64,000 bases of DNA from Haloarcula sp. CBA1127 (GTDB lineage: Archaea > Halobacteriota > Halobacteria > Halobacteriales > Haloarculaceae): contig NZ_BCNB01000006.1 in the NCBI RefSeq assembly GCF_001485575.1, forward strand, positions 1,736,001-1,800,000, given 5' to 3'. Shown here piece by piece: positions 35,361 to 43,771 of the stretch. Both the position numbers and the translations under genes were made by a program. Position 1 is the stretch's first letter; every line of letters begins with the position of its first letter. Below the pieces are notes generated by a model. The model did not search any database, was not told where the DNA came from, and was given only the letters and a program-made list of their open reading frames with translations.

Positions 35361-37496
35361 ATGAATACAGGCGCCTTCGTGTGTTCCTGTGGGGGATCGT
35401 GTGACATCGACCTCGAAGCGGTACGGGACGGTGTCGATGACGTCGACGTCGTAGCCAGTTCCGAACTGCTCTGTCAGGACGGCTTGGCGGGGATGTCACA
35501 GGTCATCGAGGAGTACGATCTCGATCAGGTCATCGCGACGACGCCAGAACCGTCGTGTCAGGACCGCATCCGCGGGCTTGCCGATGAACACGACCTCCAT
35601 CCCGAGGCGTCGGTGTTCGTCGACCACCGGGAAACCAACGCCTGGGTCCACGATGAGACAGCGGCCACCGACAAGACGGCTCGCCTCATCAACGCAAAGC
35701 AGACCGGCCTCCGTGAGGAAGCACCGTCGCGAACGGTGTCGAAAGACGCCGGGAACCGCGTCGCTGTCGTGGGTGACCCCGGCGCGGCGCGGTCGCTGAC
35801 CGACGACGCCGACGTGACGTTCATCGCGGACGGGCGGGACTTCGCCGACGTGGAAGGCCTGAGCAATGTGACGATGGAGCGTGGGCGCGTCGTCGACATC
35901 GATGGCTCCTACGGCGAGTACGAACTCACACTGGAAGCCCGCGTCACCGATGACTGCATCGACTGCATGGACTGTGTGCGCGAGGGGCCAGGCGGGATGG
36001 TGACGGAGTTCCCTGTCGACATCCATCCGGACGCGCCCGACGGCGAGTGGACGAACATCTGTCCGACCGACGCTATCGACCTGACGGGCGTTACCCGCAC
36101 CGTTGAAGTCGACCAGGTCATCTACCCCGGCGGCCACGACGACGCCCGCGGCGGTCGATTGGGCTTCTACACCGGGCCGGTCGACGCCGGAACCATCGCC
36201 GCAGTCGAATCGCAACTGGGCGGCATCGAGAAGCCGCAGTTCCTCGACCTCGATATGGATGTCTGTGCCGCCGGGGCATCTAGCCAGGAGGGATGTACGG
36301 CCTGTGTGGACGCCTGCCCCCACGGCGCGGTCGACCGGCCGACTATCGACTCCGTCGAGTTCGACGAGGTGGCCTGCGAGAGCTGCGGGGCCTGTACGAG
36401 CGCCTGTCCGACGGGCGCGACACAGCTCCGCGAGCCCTCGAACCGACGGCTCGCGCGTGAAGTCGAGGCGTTGCTGGAAGACGATTCCGACGAGGGCTTG
36501 CTTTCACGTGGCGACAGCGCAGGTATCGACACCCAAGTCATCGCGTTCGTCTGTTCGGAGTACGCGATGGAACGCCTCCGGGCGCACGGTCGCAAGGCTG
36601 TCCGTTCGGGCGACCTTGACTACCCGCCAATCCTCCCGGTTTCGGTCAACTGTACGGACACGGTCGGGGAAGCACACGTCATGCACGCGTTCGCGGCCGG
36701 TGCGGACGGCGTCGCCATCGTCGGCTGTGGCGGCTCCTGTCTCCACTCCGGTCCGGACCCCAAGCAGGACCTCGTCGACCGGCTCAATCAGGCGACGGCT
36801 GACCTTGGGCTCGGTGACCGGGTCGGCTTCTTTGCGCCCGAGGCCGGCAACCCCGAGGCGTTTGTCGAGTCGCTGTCCGGGTTCGTCGAGTTCGGACTCG
36901 ACGAGACGCCGATACCGGCCGGCGACTACGAGGCAACGGGCCGCAGCGACACCGATCGCGAGGAACCCCGTCCCAACCCCGACTTCGACAGCCACGGCTG
37001 GACGCTGGAGAGCGTTCGAGCTATTCTCGAACACGTCGAGCCCGAACGCGGGGTGATTCGCGGCCTGAAGGACTTCGGCGTTATGGATGTCAACGACGCG
37101 TGTACCCTGACGCCGACCTGTACGAACCTCTGTCCGACCGACGCCATCCAGCGGACGGGTGAGGGCGAACTGGCGTTCAACCACGCGGACTGCGTCAACT
37201 GCGGCCTCTGTGAGGAGGGCTGTCCGGAGACGGCGATTACGATGCACGACGGGCTGGACCTCTCCCTGCTCCCCGAAAACAGGGGCGGCGAGGCTTGGGT
37301 GACCACCCACGAGGGCGATATGCTGGAATGTGTCCGCTGTGGCAAGCCCTTCACCAGCGTCGCCTCCGCCGACAAAATCGAGGATGAAGTCGGCGATCAG
37401 GTCGAGGGTCTGGCTCCCGACGCCGACCACTCCGTCTTCGAGTACTGCAGCGATTGTCGGAGCCGTCTGCTGTTCGATCAGGGGGAGAAACGATGA
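35361..37496 (+). CDS. HdrA-like/MvhD-like fused polyferredoxin
   Basis: A 711-residue cytoplasmic iron-sulfur protein. The N-terminus (CSCGGSCD, residues 8-15) resembles the start of HdrA. [4Fe-4S]-type groups follow at Cys199/202/205 with Cys234, at Cys312/315/319, and at Cys339/342/345/349. A [2Fe-2S] MvhD/FlpD-like domain spans about 393-505 (Cys398, 431, 456, 460). Further groups are at 581-591 and 611-621, and a terminal CxxC pair set at 657/660 and 696/699 may bind zinc or iron. The FAD-binding region of full HdrA seems missing. It could shuttle electrons between formate dehydrogenase and a cytoplasmic acceptor. HdrB and HdrC are not nearby. Confidence 0.75.
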   Translation: MNTGAFVCSCGGSCDIDLEAVRDGVDDVDVVASSELLCQDGLAGMSQVIEEYDLDQVIATTPEPSCQDRIRGLADEHDLHPEASVFVDHRETNAWVHDETAATDKTARLINAKQTGLREEAPSRTVSKDAGNRVAVVGDPGAARSLTDDADVTFIADGRDFADVEGLSNVTMERGRVVDIDGSYGEYELTLEARVTDDCIDCMDCVREGPGGMVTEFPVDIHPDAPDGEWTNICPTDAIDLTGVTRTVEVDQVIYPGGHDDARGGRLGFYTGPVDAGTIAAVESQLGGIEKPQFLDLDMDVCAAGASSQEGCTACVDACPHGAVDRPTIDSVEFDEVACESCGACTSACPTGATQLREPSNRRLAREVEALLEDDSDEGLLSRGDSAGIDTQVIAFVCSEYAMERLRAHGRKAVRSGDLDYPPILPVSVNCTDTVGEAHVMHAFAAGADGVAIVGCGGSCLHSGPDPKQDLVDRLNQATADLGLGDRVGFFAPEAGNPEAFVESLSGFVEFGLDETPIPAGDYEATGRSDTDREEPRPNPDFDSHGWTLESVRAILEHVEPERGVIRGLKDFGVMDVNDACTLTPTCTNLCPTDAIQRTGEGELAFNHADCVNCGLCEEGCPETAITMHDGLDLSLLPENRGGEAWVTTHEGDMLECVRCGKPFTSVASADKIEDEVGDQVEGLAPDADHSVFEYCSDCRSRLLFDQGEKR

Positions 37497-38119
37497 ACGA
37501 CGCTGCCGTCTACGAGGCCCGCCTCGAACTGGTCGATTTCGTCATCGACGTGTTCTGGGACGTGCCCGAGGAAGCGTTCGTCGAGCGGCTGTTGAGCAGC
37601 GAGGTGCAGCTGCCGGAGGACTCCATCAACGACCAACTCGACGAGGGCTTCGAGATGCTCGAGGCGTGGATCGACGGGAACGCCGACCGGTCGGTTTCGG
37701 CGGTGCAGGACGACCTCGAACGGGAGTACACGGACCTGCTTGTCGGCCCGCGACCGCCGGTGTTGCCCCACGAGACGAACTACCGCGAGGACACGGAGTT
37801 CATCGGCGAGGGACTCGCCGAGGTCGATGCCAGCTACGCCGCGGCGGGGTGGTCACCGCCCGAGGACTACCCCGAGGAAGACGACTTTATCGCCGTCGAA
37901 ATGGCGTTCCTGCGGTATCTCATCGAGCGCCAGCGCGAGGGTGACGAGGAGACCGTCGGCTACGAGCGGGTGTTCATCGAGCAACACCTCAGCGAGTGGG
38001 TCGTCGACTTCACTGATGAGATGCGCGAAGAGGCTGACGAGGGGCTGTTCCTCGCAGCGGCGCTCATTTGCGAGGGGCTCATCCGCTTCGAGGACGAGAT
38101 CGTCGCTCAGATCGGGTAG
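37493..38119 (+). CDS. TorD/DmsD-family molybdoenzyme chaperone
   Basis: A cytoplasmic all-helical chaperone of 208 residues that would bind the Tat signal or apo-form of the formate dehydrogenase alpha subunit. Family features include EREYTDLLVGPRPPVLPHET near residue 75 and the later FIAVEMAFLRYLIERQ helix. Its start overlaps the polyferredoxin stop by four bases (ATGA at 37493-37496), and both diverge from the fdh operon, which supports a maturation role. Confidence 0.85.
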   Translation: MNDAAVYEARLELVDFVIDVFWDVPEEAFVERLLSSEVQLPEDSINDQLDEGFEMLEAWIDGNADRSVSAVQDDLEREYTDLLVGPRPPVLPHETNYREDTEFIGEGLAEVDASYAAAGWSPPEDYPEEDDFIAVEMAFLRYLIERQREGDEETVGYERVFIEQHLSEWVVDFTDEMREEADEGLFLAAALICEGLIRFEDEIVAQIG

Positions 38120-38127
38120 CAGGGTGG

Positions 38128-38361
38128 CTACCGGATTCGGAGCACGAGCCCCATACTGGCGACGAGCCCAACGATCATCAGCACCTTCACCGCGGGCAGC
38201 AGGAACGCCATCGTCTGTTCCATAAAAAAGAGCGACCGCCAGGAGTTGACCGACCGTGCGATGACCGCGACCGCTCCCGCGCCCGCGACCAGCACGCAGA
38301 GAAGCGTGACCGAGGCGGCCGCGACGACCCCGAATGGGTTCGCACGCAATCGCTCACGCAT
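38128..38361 (-). CDS. Small membrane protein, third gene of a tiny operon
   Basis: A 77-residue protein with two hydrophobic segments (about residues 9-33 and 48-74), starting MRERLRANPFG. It overlaps the gene at 38354 by eight bases. No family was recognised. It is part of a three-gene run of very small membrane proteins between the TorD gene and the DyP-like gene. Confidence 0.65.
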   Translation of the reverse strand: MRERLRANPFGVVAAASVTLLCVLVAGAGAVAVIARSVNSWRSLFFMEQTMAFLLPAVKVLMIVGLVASMGLVLRIR

Positions 38362-38629
38362 CGGGGACCACCCGCCGACCGACGACGAGGACCACGAACA
38401 GCGGGACGAGGACGACCAGCAAACGGCTGACGAACAGCCCGATGTAACTGATAGTCGATTCGAGGTGAATCTGCCAGTGCCAGCTCCCCTTGAGCTCGGC
38501 GATGAGACCGATCGTGCCGACGACAAGCAGTGACAGCGCCAGCAGCGTAGCGAGGGTGTAGACCAGAATCCGAAGATATCCGAGGAGTGAGGCGGCGGTC
38601 AGCCGGGAGTTCGATTGCTCGGTGGCCAT
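38354..38629 (-). CDS. Small membrane protein, second gene of a tiny operon
   Basis: A 91-residue protein, starting MATEQSNSRLTAASLLG, with two membrane segments (about residues 18-43 and 61-84) and an intervening segment with HWQIHLES that may lie outside the membrane. The stop overlaps the next gene by eight bases, and its start overlaps the previous stop by one base. Function is unknown; the histidines could be metal or heme ligands, but this is speculation. Confidence 0.65.
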   Translation of the reverse strand: MATEQSNSRLTAASLLGYLRILVYTLATLLALSLLVVGTIGLIAELKGSWHWQIHLESTISYIGLFVSRLLVVLVPLFVVLVVGRRVVPDA

Positions 38630-38763
38630 CAGGTACCCTCTCCGGTCCAGTGCTGCTGATAGATATCGTACGTGATGACGGCGAGGACGACCAGCCCGAC
38701 ACCGAGGACCGCCGCTCCCATGTCGGGTGGAAACGGGAGATCCAGCCCCGATTTGGAATGCAT
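38629..38763 (-). CDS. Very small single-helix membrane protein, first gene of a tiny operon
   Basis: A 44-residue protein with one membrane helix (about residues 15-33), starting MHSKSGLDLPFPPDMG and ending with an acidic tail. An upstream ATG at 38778 would add five residues. It overlaps the following gene by one base. The layout recalls small subunits of membrane complexes such as cytochrome bd or other oxidases, but no match was recognised. Confidence 0.6.
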   Translation of the reverse strand: MHSKSGLDLPFPPDMGAAVLGVGLVVLAVITYDIYQQHWTGEGT

Positions 38764-38874
38764 GAAAGTGATTAACATGGAGTGTGATACGGACTGCCAA
38801 ACAAAAACCATTGCGACCTGTTCCCTTGAGACAACGTTTTTCTCCGCGTAGCCCTACCCTTGTGATATCATACC

Positions 38875-40092
38875 ATGAATTCGCGCCGAGGGCTGCTGCT
38901 TCGACTCTCCGCACTCACCGGAGCAGCCGGCCTCAACGGCTGTTCGTCCCTGCTGGCCAGGCAAGCGGAGTCGCCGACGGGTGACCTCGACCCGAACCCG
39001 CGAGCCGACGAACTCCCGATACGGCAACACGCCTGGAACGAGCGCCTTCGGAGCGACGGCGCTGGCAACGACCTGTTGCCACGTCATTTCCGACTGTTCA
39101 TGCTCGACCTTGATGCCGCCCCGTCGGATTCTGCCGCGGAGACCGTCGAGCTAGCGATGCGGTCGCTGGAAGACGCCTACGAGTTCAACAGTGCAGGGCT
39201 CCTGCATATGCTCGCCTGGGGGACGAGCTATTTCGACACCTATGGCTCGCTCGATTCGTCTCCGATACGCAGCCCGCGGGTCCTCTCCCGGACCGACGAC
39301 CCCGACCTGCAGTCTTTCGACGCGATGCTCGTCCTTGCGAGCGACGTTCCCTCAAACCTCGCCGCCGCCGAGTCGGCGATGTTCAACACGCGGCCCAGGC
39401 TTGCGGCTGCGGAGATTCAGGGTCGACTCGGCGACGTGTTCTCTGTCGTAGACCGCCGCGGCGGGTTCGTCGGCGAGGGACTTCCAGCGGCCCACGCCGG
39501 CGCGGAAGGCGTCCCCGCCGATATCCCCGAGGAGTCCTATATGTTCTCGGGCTTTTTCGCCGGTCGGTCCGGCACGCAGGCCAGCGAGGACCGCGTCACC
39601 ATCGGCGACGGCCCCTACGCCGGCGGGACGACGATACACCTCTCGCGAATCAACGAGGCCTTCGACAACTGGTGGGAACTCGCCCAGTCCGACCGCGTCA
39701 AGCGACTGTTCTCGGCGGAGTTCTCCCCGGAGGACATCGACAGAGGTGACCTCTCCTTCGCCGACATGGTTCGCGAACACGCGAGCAGCGAGGGAGCGGT
39801 CGGCCACTTCGAGAAAGTGGCCCGCGCCCGCAAGGACGGGGAGCCGCTGCTCCTCCGGCGCGACTTCAACACAATCGACGGCGGTCAGGCCGGGATTCAC
39901 TTCCTCTCGCTCCAAGCACGCCCGCGTGATTTCGAGGAAGTCCGGGACGCGATGAACGGCTGGTGGCTCCGGGAAGAACACGAGGAACTCCGGGACCGAC
40001 AGAACAACGGCCTGCTGGAATTTATCGAAGTCGCGTCACGCTCGAACTTCTACGTCCCGCCGCGTGACAAACGGGCCTTCCCGGCCCCGTAG
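38875..40092 (+). CDS. DyP-peroxidase-like exported lipoprotein
   Basis: A 405-residue protein with a twin-arginine signal (NSRRGLLLRL) and lipobox ending at Cys23. The body resembles the EfeB/DyP peroxidase fold: a GFVGEG segment where DyP enzymes have GxxDG, and a late RRDFNTIDGGQAGIHFL segment like EfeB's RR-containing C-terminal motif, then SNFYVPPR near the end. The expected catalytic aspartate is not clearly conserved. If heme-binding, it would act on the outer face, perhaps in heme or iron handling. The assignment to DyP is moderate; it could be a haloarchaeal-specific relative. Confidence 0.65.
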   Translation: MNSRRGLLLRLSALTGAAGLNGCSSLLARQAESPTGDLDPNPRADELPIRQHAWNERLRSDGAGNDLLPRHFRLFMLDLDAAPSDSAAETVELAMRSLEDAYEFNSAGLLHMLAWGTSYFDTYGSLDSSPIRSPRVLSRTDDPDLQSFDAMLVLASDVPSNLAAAESAMFNTRPRLAAAEIQGRLGDVFSVVDRRGGFVGEGLPAAHAGAEGVPADIPEESYMFSGFFAGRSGTQASEDRVTIGDGPYAGGTTIHLSRINEAFDNWWELAQSDRVKRLFSAEFSPEDIDRGDLSFADMVREHASSEGAVGHFEKVARARKDGEPLLLRRDFNTIDGGQAGIHFLSLQARPRDFEEVRDAMNGWWLREEHEELRDRQNNGLLEFIEVASRSNFYVPPRDKRAFPAP

Positions 40093-40152
40093 CTGTCGCT
40101 CACGCGCAGGGTGGGCCACGAAAATAGGACAAGACCTGACGCCGATAGCGGT

Positions 40153-40287
40153 TCACTCTTCGTCGTCGTCCGTCGTCGTGTCGTTCTGGTTCACGTCGCC
40201 CGGCCAGACGCCGTGGTCCCAGACCTCGAAACCGTTGAACGTCTCTGTCGCACCTTGGGGTTTCCACTCGGTTTGTTCGTGTGCCAT
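40153..40287 (-). CDS. Small acidic protein
   Basis: A 44-residue protein, MAHEQTEWKPQGATETFNGF at the start, ending in an acidic DDDEE tail. The first 30 residues look like a short conserved domain rich in Trp and Gly (WDHGVWPGDV). It is short, but its codon use, start and composition fit a genuine haloarchaeal gene. Function is unknown. Its start lies downstream of the unit ending at 40332. Confidence 0.55.
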   Translation of the reverse strand: MAHEQTEWKPQGATETFNGFEVWDHGVWPGDVNQNDTTTDDDEE

Positions 40288-40331
40288 TGTACATCAACTG
40301 TCACAGTGTCCGGGCTTAAGTTTTGGTGCCG

Positions 40332-40676
40332 TCACTCAGACGGCGTTCCCGGCGGTTTCTGCTCGTCCGTGACCTCATCGAGGAACGCGTTGGCGTAGAG
40401 GTCGACGTGCATCTTCAGAACCATGCTCTCGTCGATGCCGCTCTCTTCGGCCTGTCGACGGAGCAACGCGGCCAGTTCCTCGGTCGGTTCGTACCGTATC
40501 TCGCGGCCGTCGACCTCGAACGCAACGTCGTGGGACTGGGAGACGAGATGTTCGATCTCCAGTAACGCCTGCTCGACTTTGGTCTCCATCGCCTCGTCGA
40601 TGTCCTCTAATCGCCGGTCGGCCCACTCCTGGGCCGCCTCGTACAGGCGGTCACTCACCTCAAAGGCGAGCGTCAA
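40332..40676 (-). CDS. Small helical protein, coupled to zinc-ribbon gene
   Basis: A 114-residue acidic, largely helical protein. The start is inferred as TTG at 40676 because it overlaps the stop of the zinc-ribbon gene (TTGA), matching the coupling seen throughout this block. The ATG at 40712 would put the start inside the upstream gene. No family was recognised; the sequence has an amphipathic helix with WADRRLEDIDEAMETKVEQ. Confidence 0.6.
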   Translation of the reverse strand: MTLAFEVSDRLYEAAQEWADRRLEDIDEAMETKVEQALLEIEHLVSQSHDVAFEVDGREIRYEPTEELAALLRRQAEESGIDESMVLKMHVDLYANAFLDEVTDEQKPPGTPSE

Positions 40677-40816
40677 AACGACACCCCCTCGCCCTCGAAC
40701 TCGGGCGTCCACAGCGTCGTCTCCTCACACACTGGACAGTTCTGTCGGCGCGGTTGTCCCTCGAACGCCGAGAGGTCTATCATCTGCCCGCATTCCTCAC
40801 AGCTGTAGTACGTCAT
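40673..40816 (-). CDS. Very small zinc-ribbon protein
   Basis: A 47-residue protein with two cysteine pairs, CEEC (residues 6-9) and CPVC (27-30), and a pattern typical of a zinc ribbon. It overlaps the upstream membrane-protein gene by four bases (ATGA) and the downstream gene start. The function is unknown; such ribbons act in nucleic-acid or protein binding. Confidence 0.7.
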   Translation of the reverse strand: MTYYSCEECGQMIDLSAFEGQPRRQNCPVCEETTLWTPEFEGEGVSF

Positions 40817-41079
40817 TCTTCGGATGGGGGCCACGACTGTGGGGCCGGGTCCGACTCGGTCATCTCGGAGTACAGGACCACGAGCGCTCCGAGCACGATG
40901 GTCAGCACCAACACCCCAGCGATGCCTCCCAGCGCGTTCTGGCCGACAAACGCCGCTGTGCCGGTCGCGAAGTCGATGGTCGACGCGACTTCGAACAGTG
41001 TCAGTAACAGCCAGACGAACGCACCCAGTACCACGAATGTGAGTATCTTCGACTGTTGGATCGCGGTTCGGAGTGTCAT
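40813..41079 (-). CDS. Small two-helix membrane protein
   Basis: An 88-residue protein starting MTLRTAIQQSKILTFVVLG with two hydrophobic segments (about residues 12-32 and 44-70) and an acidic tail. It is the first gene of a three-gene overlapping unit with the zinc-ribbon and helical proteins. No family was recognised. Confidence 0.7.
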   Translation of the reverse strand: MTLRTAIQQSKILTFVVLGAFVWLLLTLFEVASTIDFATGTAAFVGQNALGGIAGVLVLTIVLGALVVLYSEMTESDPAPQSWPPSEE

Positions 41080-41127
41080 TGTCGTTCGTGTATGACAATG
41101 ACCAGCAAGCGTTATAAGTATACGGCG

Positions 41128-41916
41128 TCACCCGTCGACGAGGTCCCACTCCGCCTTCTCGGCGGCGTCGGCGAGCGGGACGAACTCCCAGCCAGTCCGC
41201 TCTGCAATCGGCTCGTCGTCCGGACGGCCCACGAGGACCATCCGTTCGGCGTAGAACATCGAGTGCTCGTCGATATCGGCGAGCCGCTCGGCCGGTTCCT
41301 GCCCCGCGCCGCTGAAGAAGTCGGCGTCGATGCCGTGGTCGCGCTGGAACTTGTTGATGACGAACGCATCCACGTCGCCAACAATGCCGACCCAGTCGGC
41401 CCAGGCCCGCGCTTCCTGAAAGACCCGCTGTGGGTTCGCAAACTGCCGGGCCGCGTCGTAGGTCACGGCCATCGTCATGTCGTCGATACCGCCGCCGTGC
41501 GGACCGCTCGCTTCGACAGCCGACTCGTCAGCAGCGGGGTCCTTGGCGACGTTCGAGGCCGGGTCAGTGTCGGCCGCGGCCGCGCCGCCCGCGCCGCCGC
41601 TGTCCGTCGGGATGCCGACCGGCTTGTTCTTGTTCTCCCGCGGGACGTGGGGGACCGCCTGGCCTCCGAGGTCCGCGCTGGCGGCATCGCCGCCGTTCCC
41701 GCCGTCACCAGTGTCTGCGTCGGTACTCGTCCGTGTGGCCGCGTCGGGACCCTCTCCCTCAGCGTCGCTGTCGGGCCGCACCGATTCAGTCCCAGTCGCT
41801 CCGGGGTCGGGTTCGTCCTCGGGGTCGCCCTCGCCGCTCCAGAACCAGTCGCCCCGGTTCGGCGTCTCTTCGTCGTCCTGTACGTCGAGTTCGTCGAGGT
41901 CGATTTCGTCTGTCAT
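41128..41916 (-). CDS. Haloarchaeal protein paired with aldehyde oxidoreductase-like gene (DUF7124-like)
   Basis: A 262-residue protein. The first 140 residues are very acidic and rich in Asp, Gly and Ala (probably disordered), and a compact C-terminal domain (about 145-250) contains MAVTYDAARQFANPQRVF and WADWVGIVGD. From memory it matches a haloarchaeal domain of unknown function (DUF7124). Its start overlaps the stop of the upstream AOR-like gene by four bases, so it probably works with that protein. Confidence 0.7.
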   Translation of the reverse strand: MTDEIDLDELDVQDDEETPNRGDWFWSGEGDPEDEPDPGATGTESVRPDSDAEGEGPDAATRTSTDADTGDGGNGGDAASADLGGQAVPHVPRENKNKPVGIPTDSGGAGGAAAADTDPASNVAKDPAADESAVEASGPHGGGIDDMTMAVTYDAARQFANPQRVFQEARAWADWVGIVGDVDAFVINKFQRDHGIDADFFSGAGQEPAERLADIDEHSMFYAERMVLVGRPDDEPIAERTGWEFVPLADAAEKAEWDLVDG

Positions 41917-43685
41917 TCTCCCAGTGTCGTCTCCGCTCGCAATGTCGACTGGTCGACGGCGTCCGTGAGGCCGAGTCGCTCGATTGTCTCGGAAGTGGGG
42001 CAGCCGTCGGTGTCCCAGCCGCGCTGCCTGTAGTACTCGTCGAGCATCGCATCGAAGGATTCGGTGTCGATTGCCGCGCCCGCGTTCGGGCCTGAGTCGA
42101 GCGGTTCCTGCAGTTTCGCCGGCAGTTCGTCGTCGGCTCGGGAAACGCCCTCACGGACGTTGAACAGGCGCGTGAGCGTCCAGACCCGCTCGCCAACCGT
42201 CGCGAGGTCGCCATCCGTGTCCAGTCCGACGGCGTCGAGCCATTCCGCGCCGAGGTCGTCGAAGGCGTCGCCGACGAAGTCGTCGACGACGAGACACCAC
42301 AGCGCCGAGCGCTGGTCCTGTTCGCGGATGACGGCTGCGGCCGCCCGCTCGGGACTCCAGTCACCGTCGAAGGCTTCCCGCTCGATGGGGAGCGCCCGCC
42401 GATGACAGGCCCCGCGGTCGCTGGTCGCGTACGCCAGCGCCATGCTCCGTGCGCCGCGGGGGTCGTACGCGGGCAGTTCCATGGACTTGATCGTCGGCAG
42501 GAGGTCGTCCCCGCCAAGACGAGCCGAGGCCGCGTCAACGCCGTCGGCCAGGGCGTCGCCGAGCGTCGACTCCCGCGCGACGATTTCTTCGAGGAGCGCT
42601 CGCGCGTCATCGGGACTCCCGTAATCGATCGATTCCGCAAGCAGGCCGGCGTCGCCGGCTTTGATAGCCCACGCGACGGCGCTTCCGGCGCTGATGAGGT
42701 CAAGCCCCAGCCGGTTGCACGTCTCGCCCAGCGCCGCCACGGCGTCGAAGTCGTCGATTCCGAGCCCAGCCCCAAGACTCATGGCCGTCGCCCCGCGTGG
42801 AATGGTCTCGCCGTCTTCAGTCTGGACGCGGAAGCCGCCGGGGCTGCTCTCGTCGTCATACTCCCGTCCCGCGGCGAGTTCCTGCACGGCCTCGATACCG
42901 ACGCTGTCGGCCCCCTCGAACTGGCCGTCCTCCCAGCCGTGCGTCGAGAGTGCGCCGACCTCGTTGGCGAAATCGACCGTCTCGACGGTCCCGCTGGCGT
43001 TGAGCCACTGTCCGGTGTCGCCCTCGCGGTACCGCTTGGCGTACTGCTCCCGTAGCTCCGCGAGGTCCGTCGGCGGCTCACCGCGGACGACGACGGCTTT
43101 CAGCCGTTTTGCGCCCATCACTGTTCCGGCACCGCCCCGCCCCGCGTGGTGTTCGCCGCCGTCAGAAGCGATAGTCGCGAACGCGACGCCCTGCTCGCCC
43201 GCCGGGCCGATACACGCCACCGCAGCCTCGGGGAACGCTGCGTCGGTTTCGGCCGTATCCTGCCCCCACGTCTCGGCAGGTTCAACCGTCGCGCCGTCGT
43301 CCTCCACGACGAGTTTGACCGGCTCTTGGGCACGTCCGGTAACCAGAATCCCGATGTGGTCCTGCAGCGCGCCGGCCAGCGTATCCGGGAATGTCCCGCC
43401 CGCATAGGAGTCGAGGAAGCCGCCAGTCAGGGGCGACTTCGTGACCGCCGCGTAGCGTGTCTCGCCGGGGAGCAGCCCGGAGACCGGCCCGAGCATGAAC
43501 AACAGGACGTTCTCAGGGCCTAGCGGGTCGATGCCGGCGTCGAGTTTGTCGTACAGGTATCGGGCCCCGAGTCCCTTGCCGCCCACAAACTGGCGACGCC
43601 AGACCTCCGGAACCGGACAGCTCTCGACCGATGCCGACGACAGGTCGACGTGGAGCATCCGGTCCCGATTGGCTACTGTCATCAT
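41913..43685 (-). CDS. Aldehyde:ferredoxin oxidoreductase-like protein lacking most cluster ligands
   Basis: A 590-residue member of the tungsten-pterin aldehyde oxidoreductase family. N-terminal features such as FVGGKGLGARYLYDKL and GPVSGLLPGETRYAAVTKSP are typical, as is the later YATSDRGACHRRA motif. However, where family members have a CxxCxxxC cluster motif and an EYET-like active-site segment, this protein has EYDDESSPGG and RGATAMSLGAG without cysteines. So it may lack the [4Fe-4S] cluster and part of the active site. It could be a paralogue of altered function. It overlaps the downstream gene (ATGA). Confidence 0.85.
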   Translation of the reverse strand: MMTVANRDRMLHVDLSSASVESCPVPEVWRRQFVGGKGLGARYLYDKLDAGIDPLGPENVLLFMLGPVSGLLPGETRYAAVTKSPLTGGFLDSYAGGTFPDTLAGALQDHIGILVTGRAQEPVKLVVEDDGATVEPAETWGQDTAETDAAFPEAAVACIGPAGEQGVAFATIASDGGEHHAGRGGAGTVMGAKRLKAVVVRGEPPTDLAELREQYAKRYREGDTGQWLNASGTVETVDFANEVGALSTHGWEDGQFEGADSVGIEAVQELAAGREYDDESSPGGFRVQTEDGETIPRGATAMSLGAGLGIDDFDAVAALGETCNRLGLDLISAGSAVAWAIKAGDAGLLAESIDYGSPDDARALLEEIVARESTLGDALADGVDAASARLGGDDLLPTIKSMELPAYDPRGARSMALAYATSDRGACHRRALPIEREAFDGDWSPERAAAAVIREQDQRSALWCLVVDDFVGDAFDDLGAEWLDAVGLDTDGDLATVGERVWTLTRLFNVREGVSRADDELPAKLQEPLDSGPNAGAAIDTESFDAMLDEYYRQRGWDTDGCPTSETIERLGLTDAVDQSTLRAETTLGE

Positions 43686-43771
43686 ACCTCACTCTTCCGT
43701 CTGTCGACTAAAGGATTATCCCCACCAATCATGCACGAAGCGCCTTTCCGCCAGCCCCGAGAAGTCGGGAT

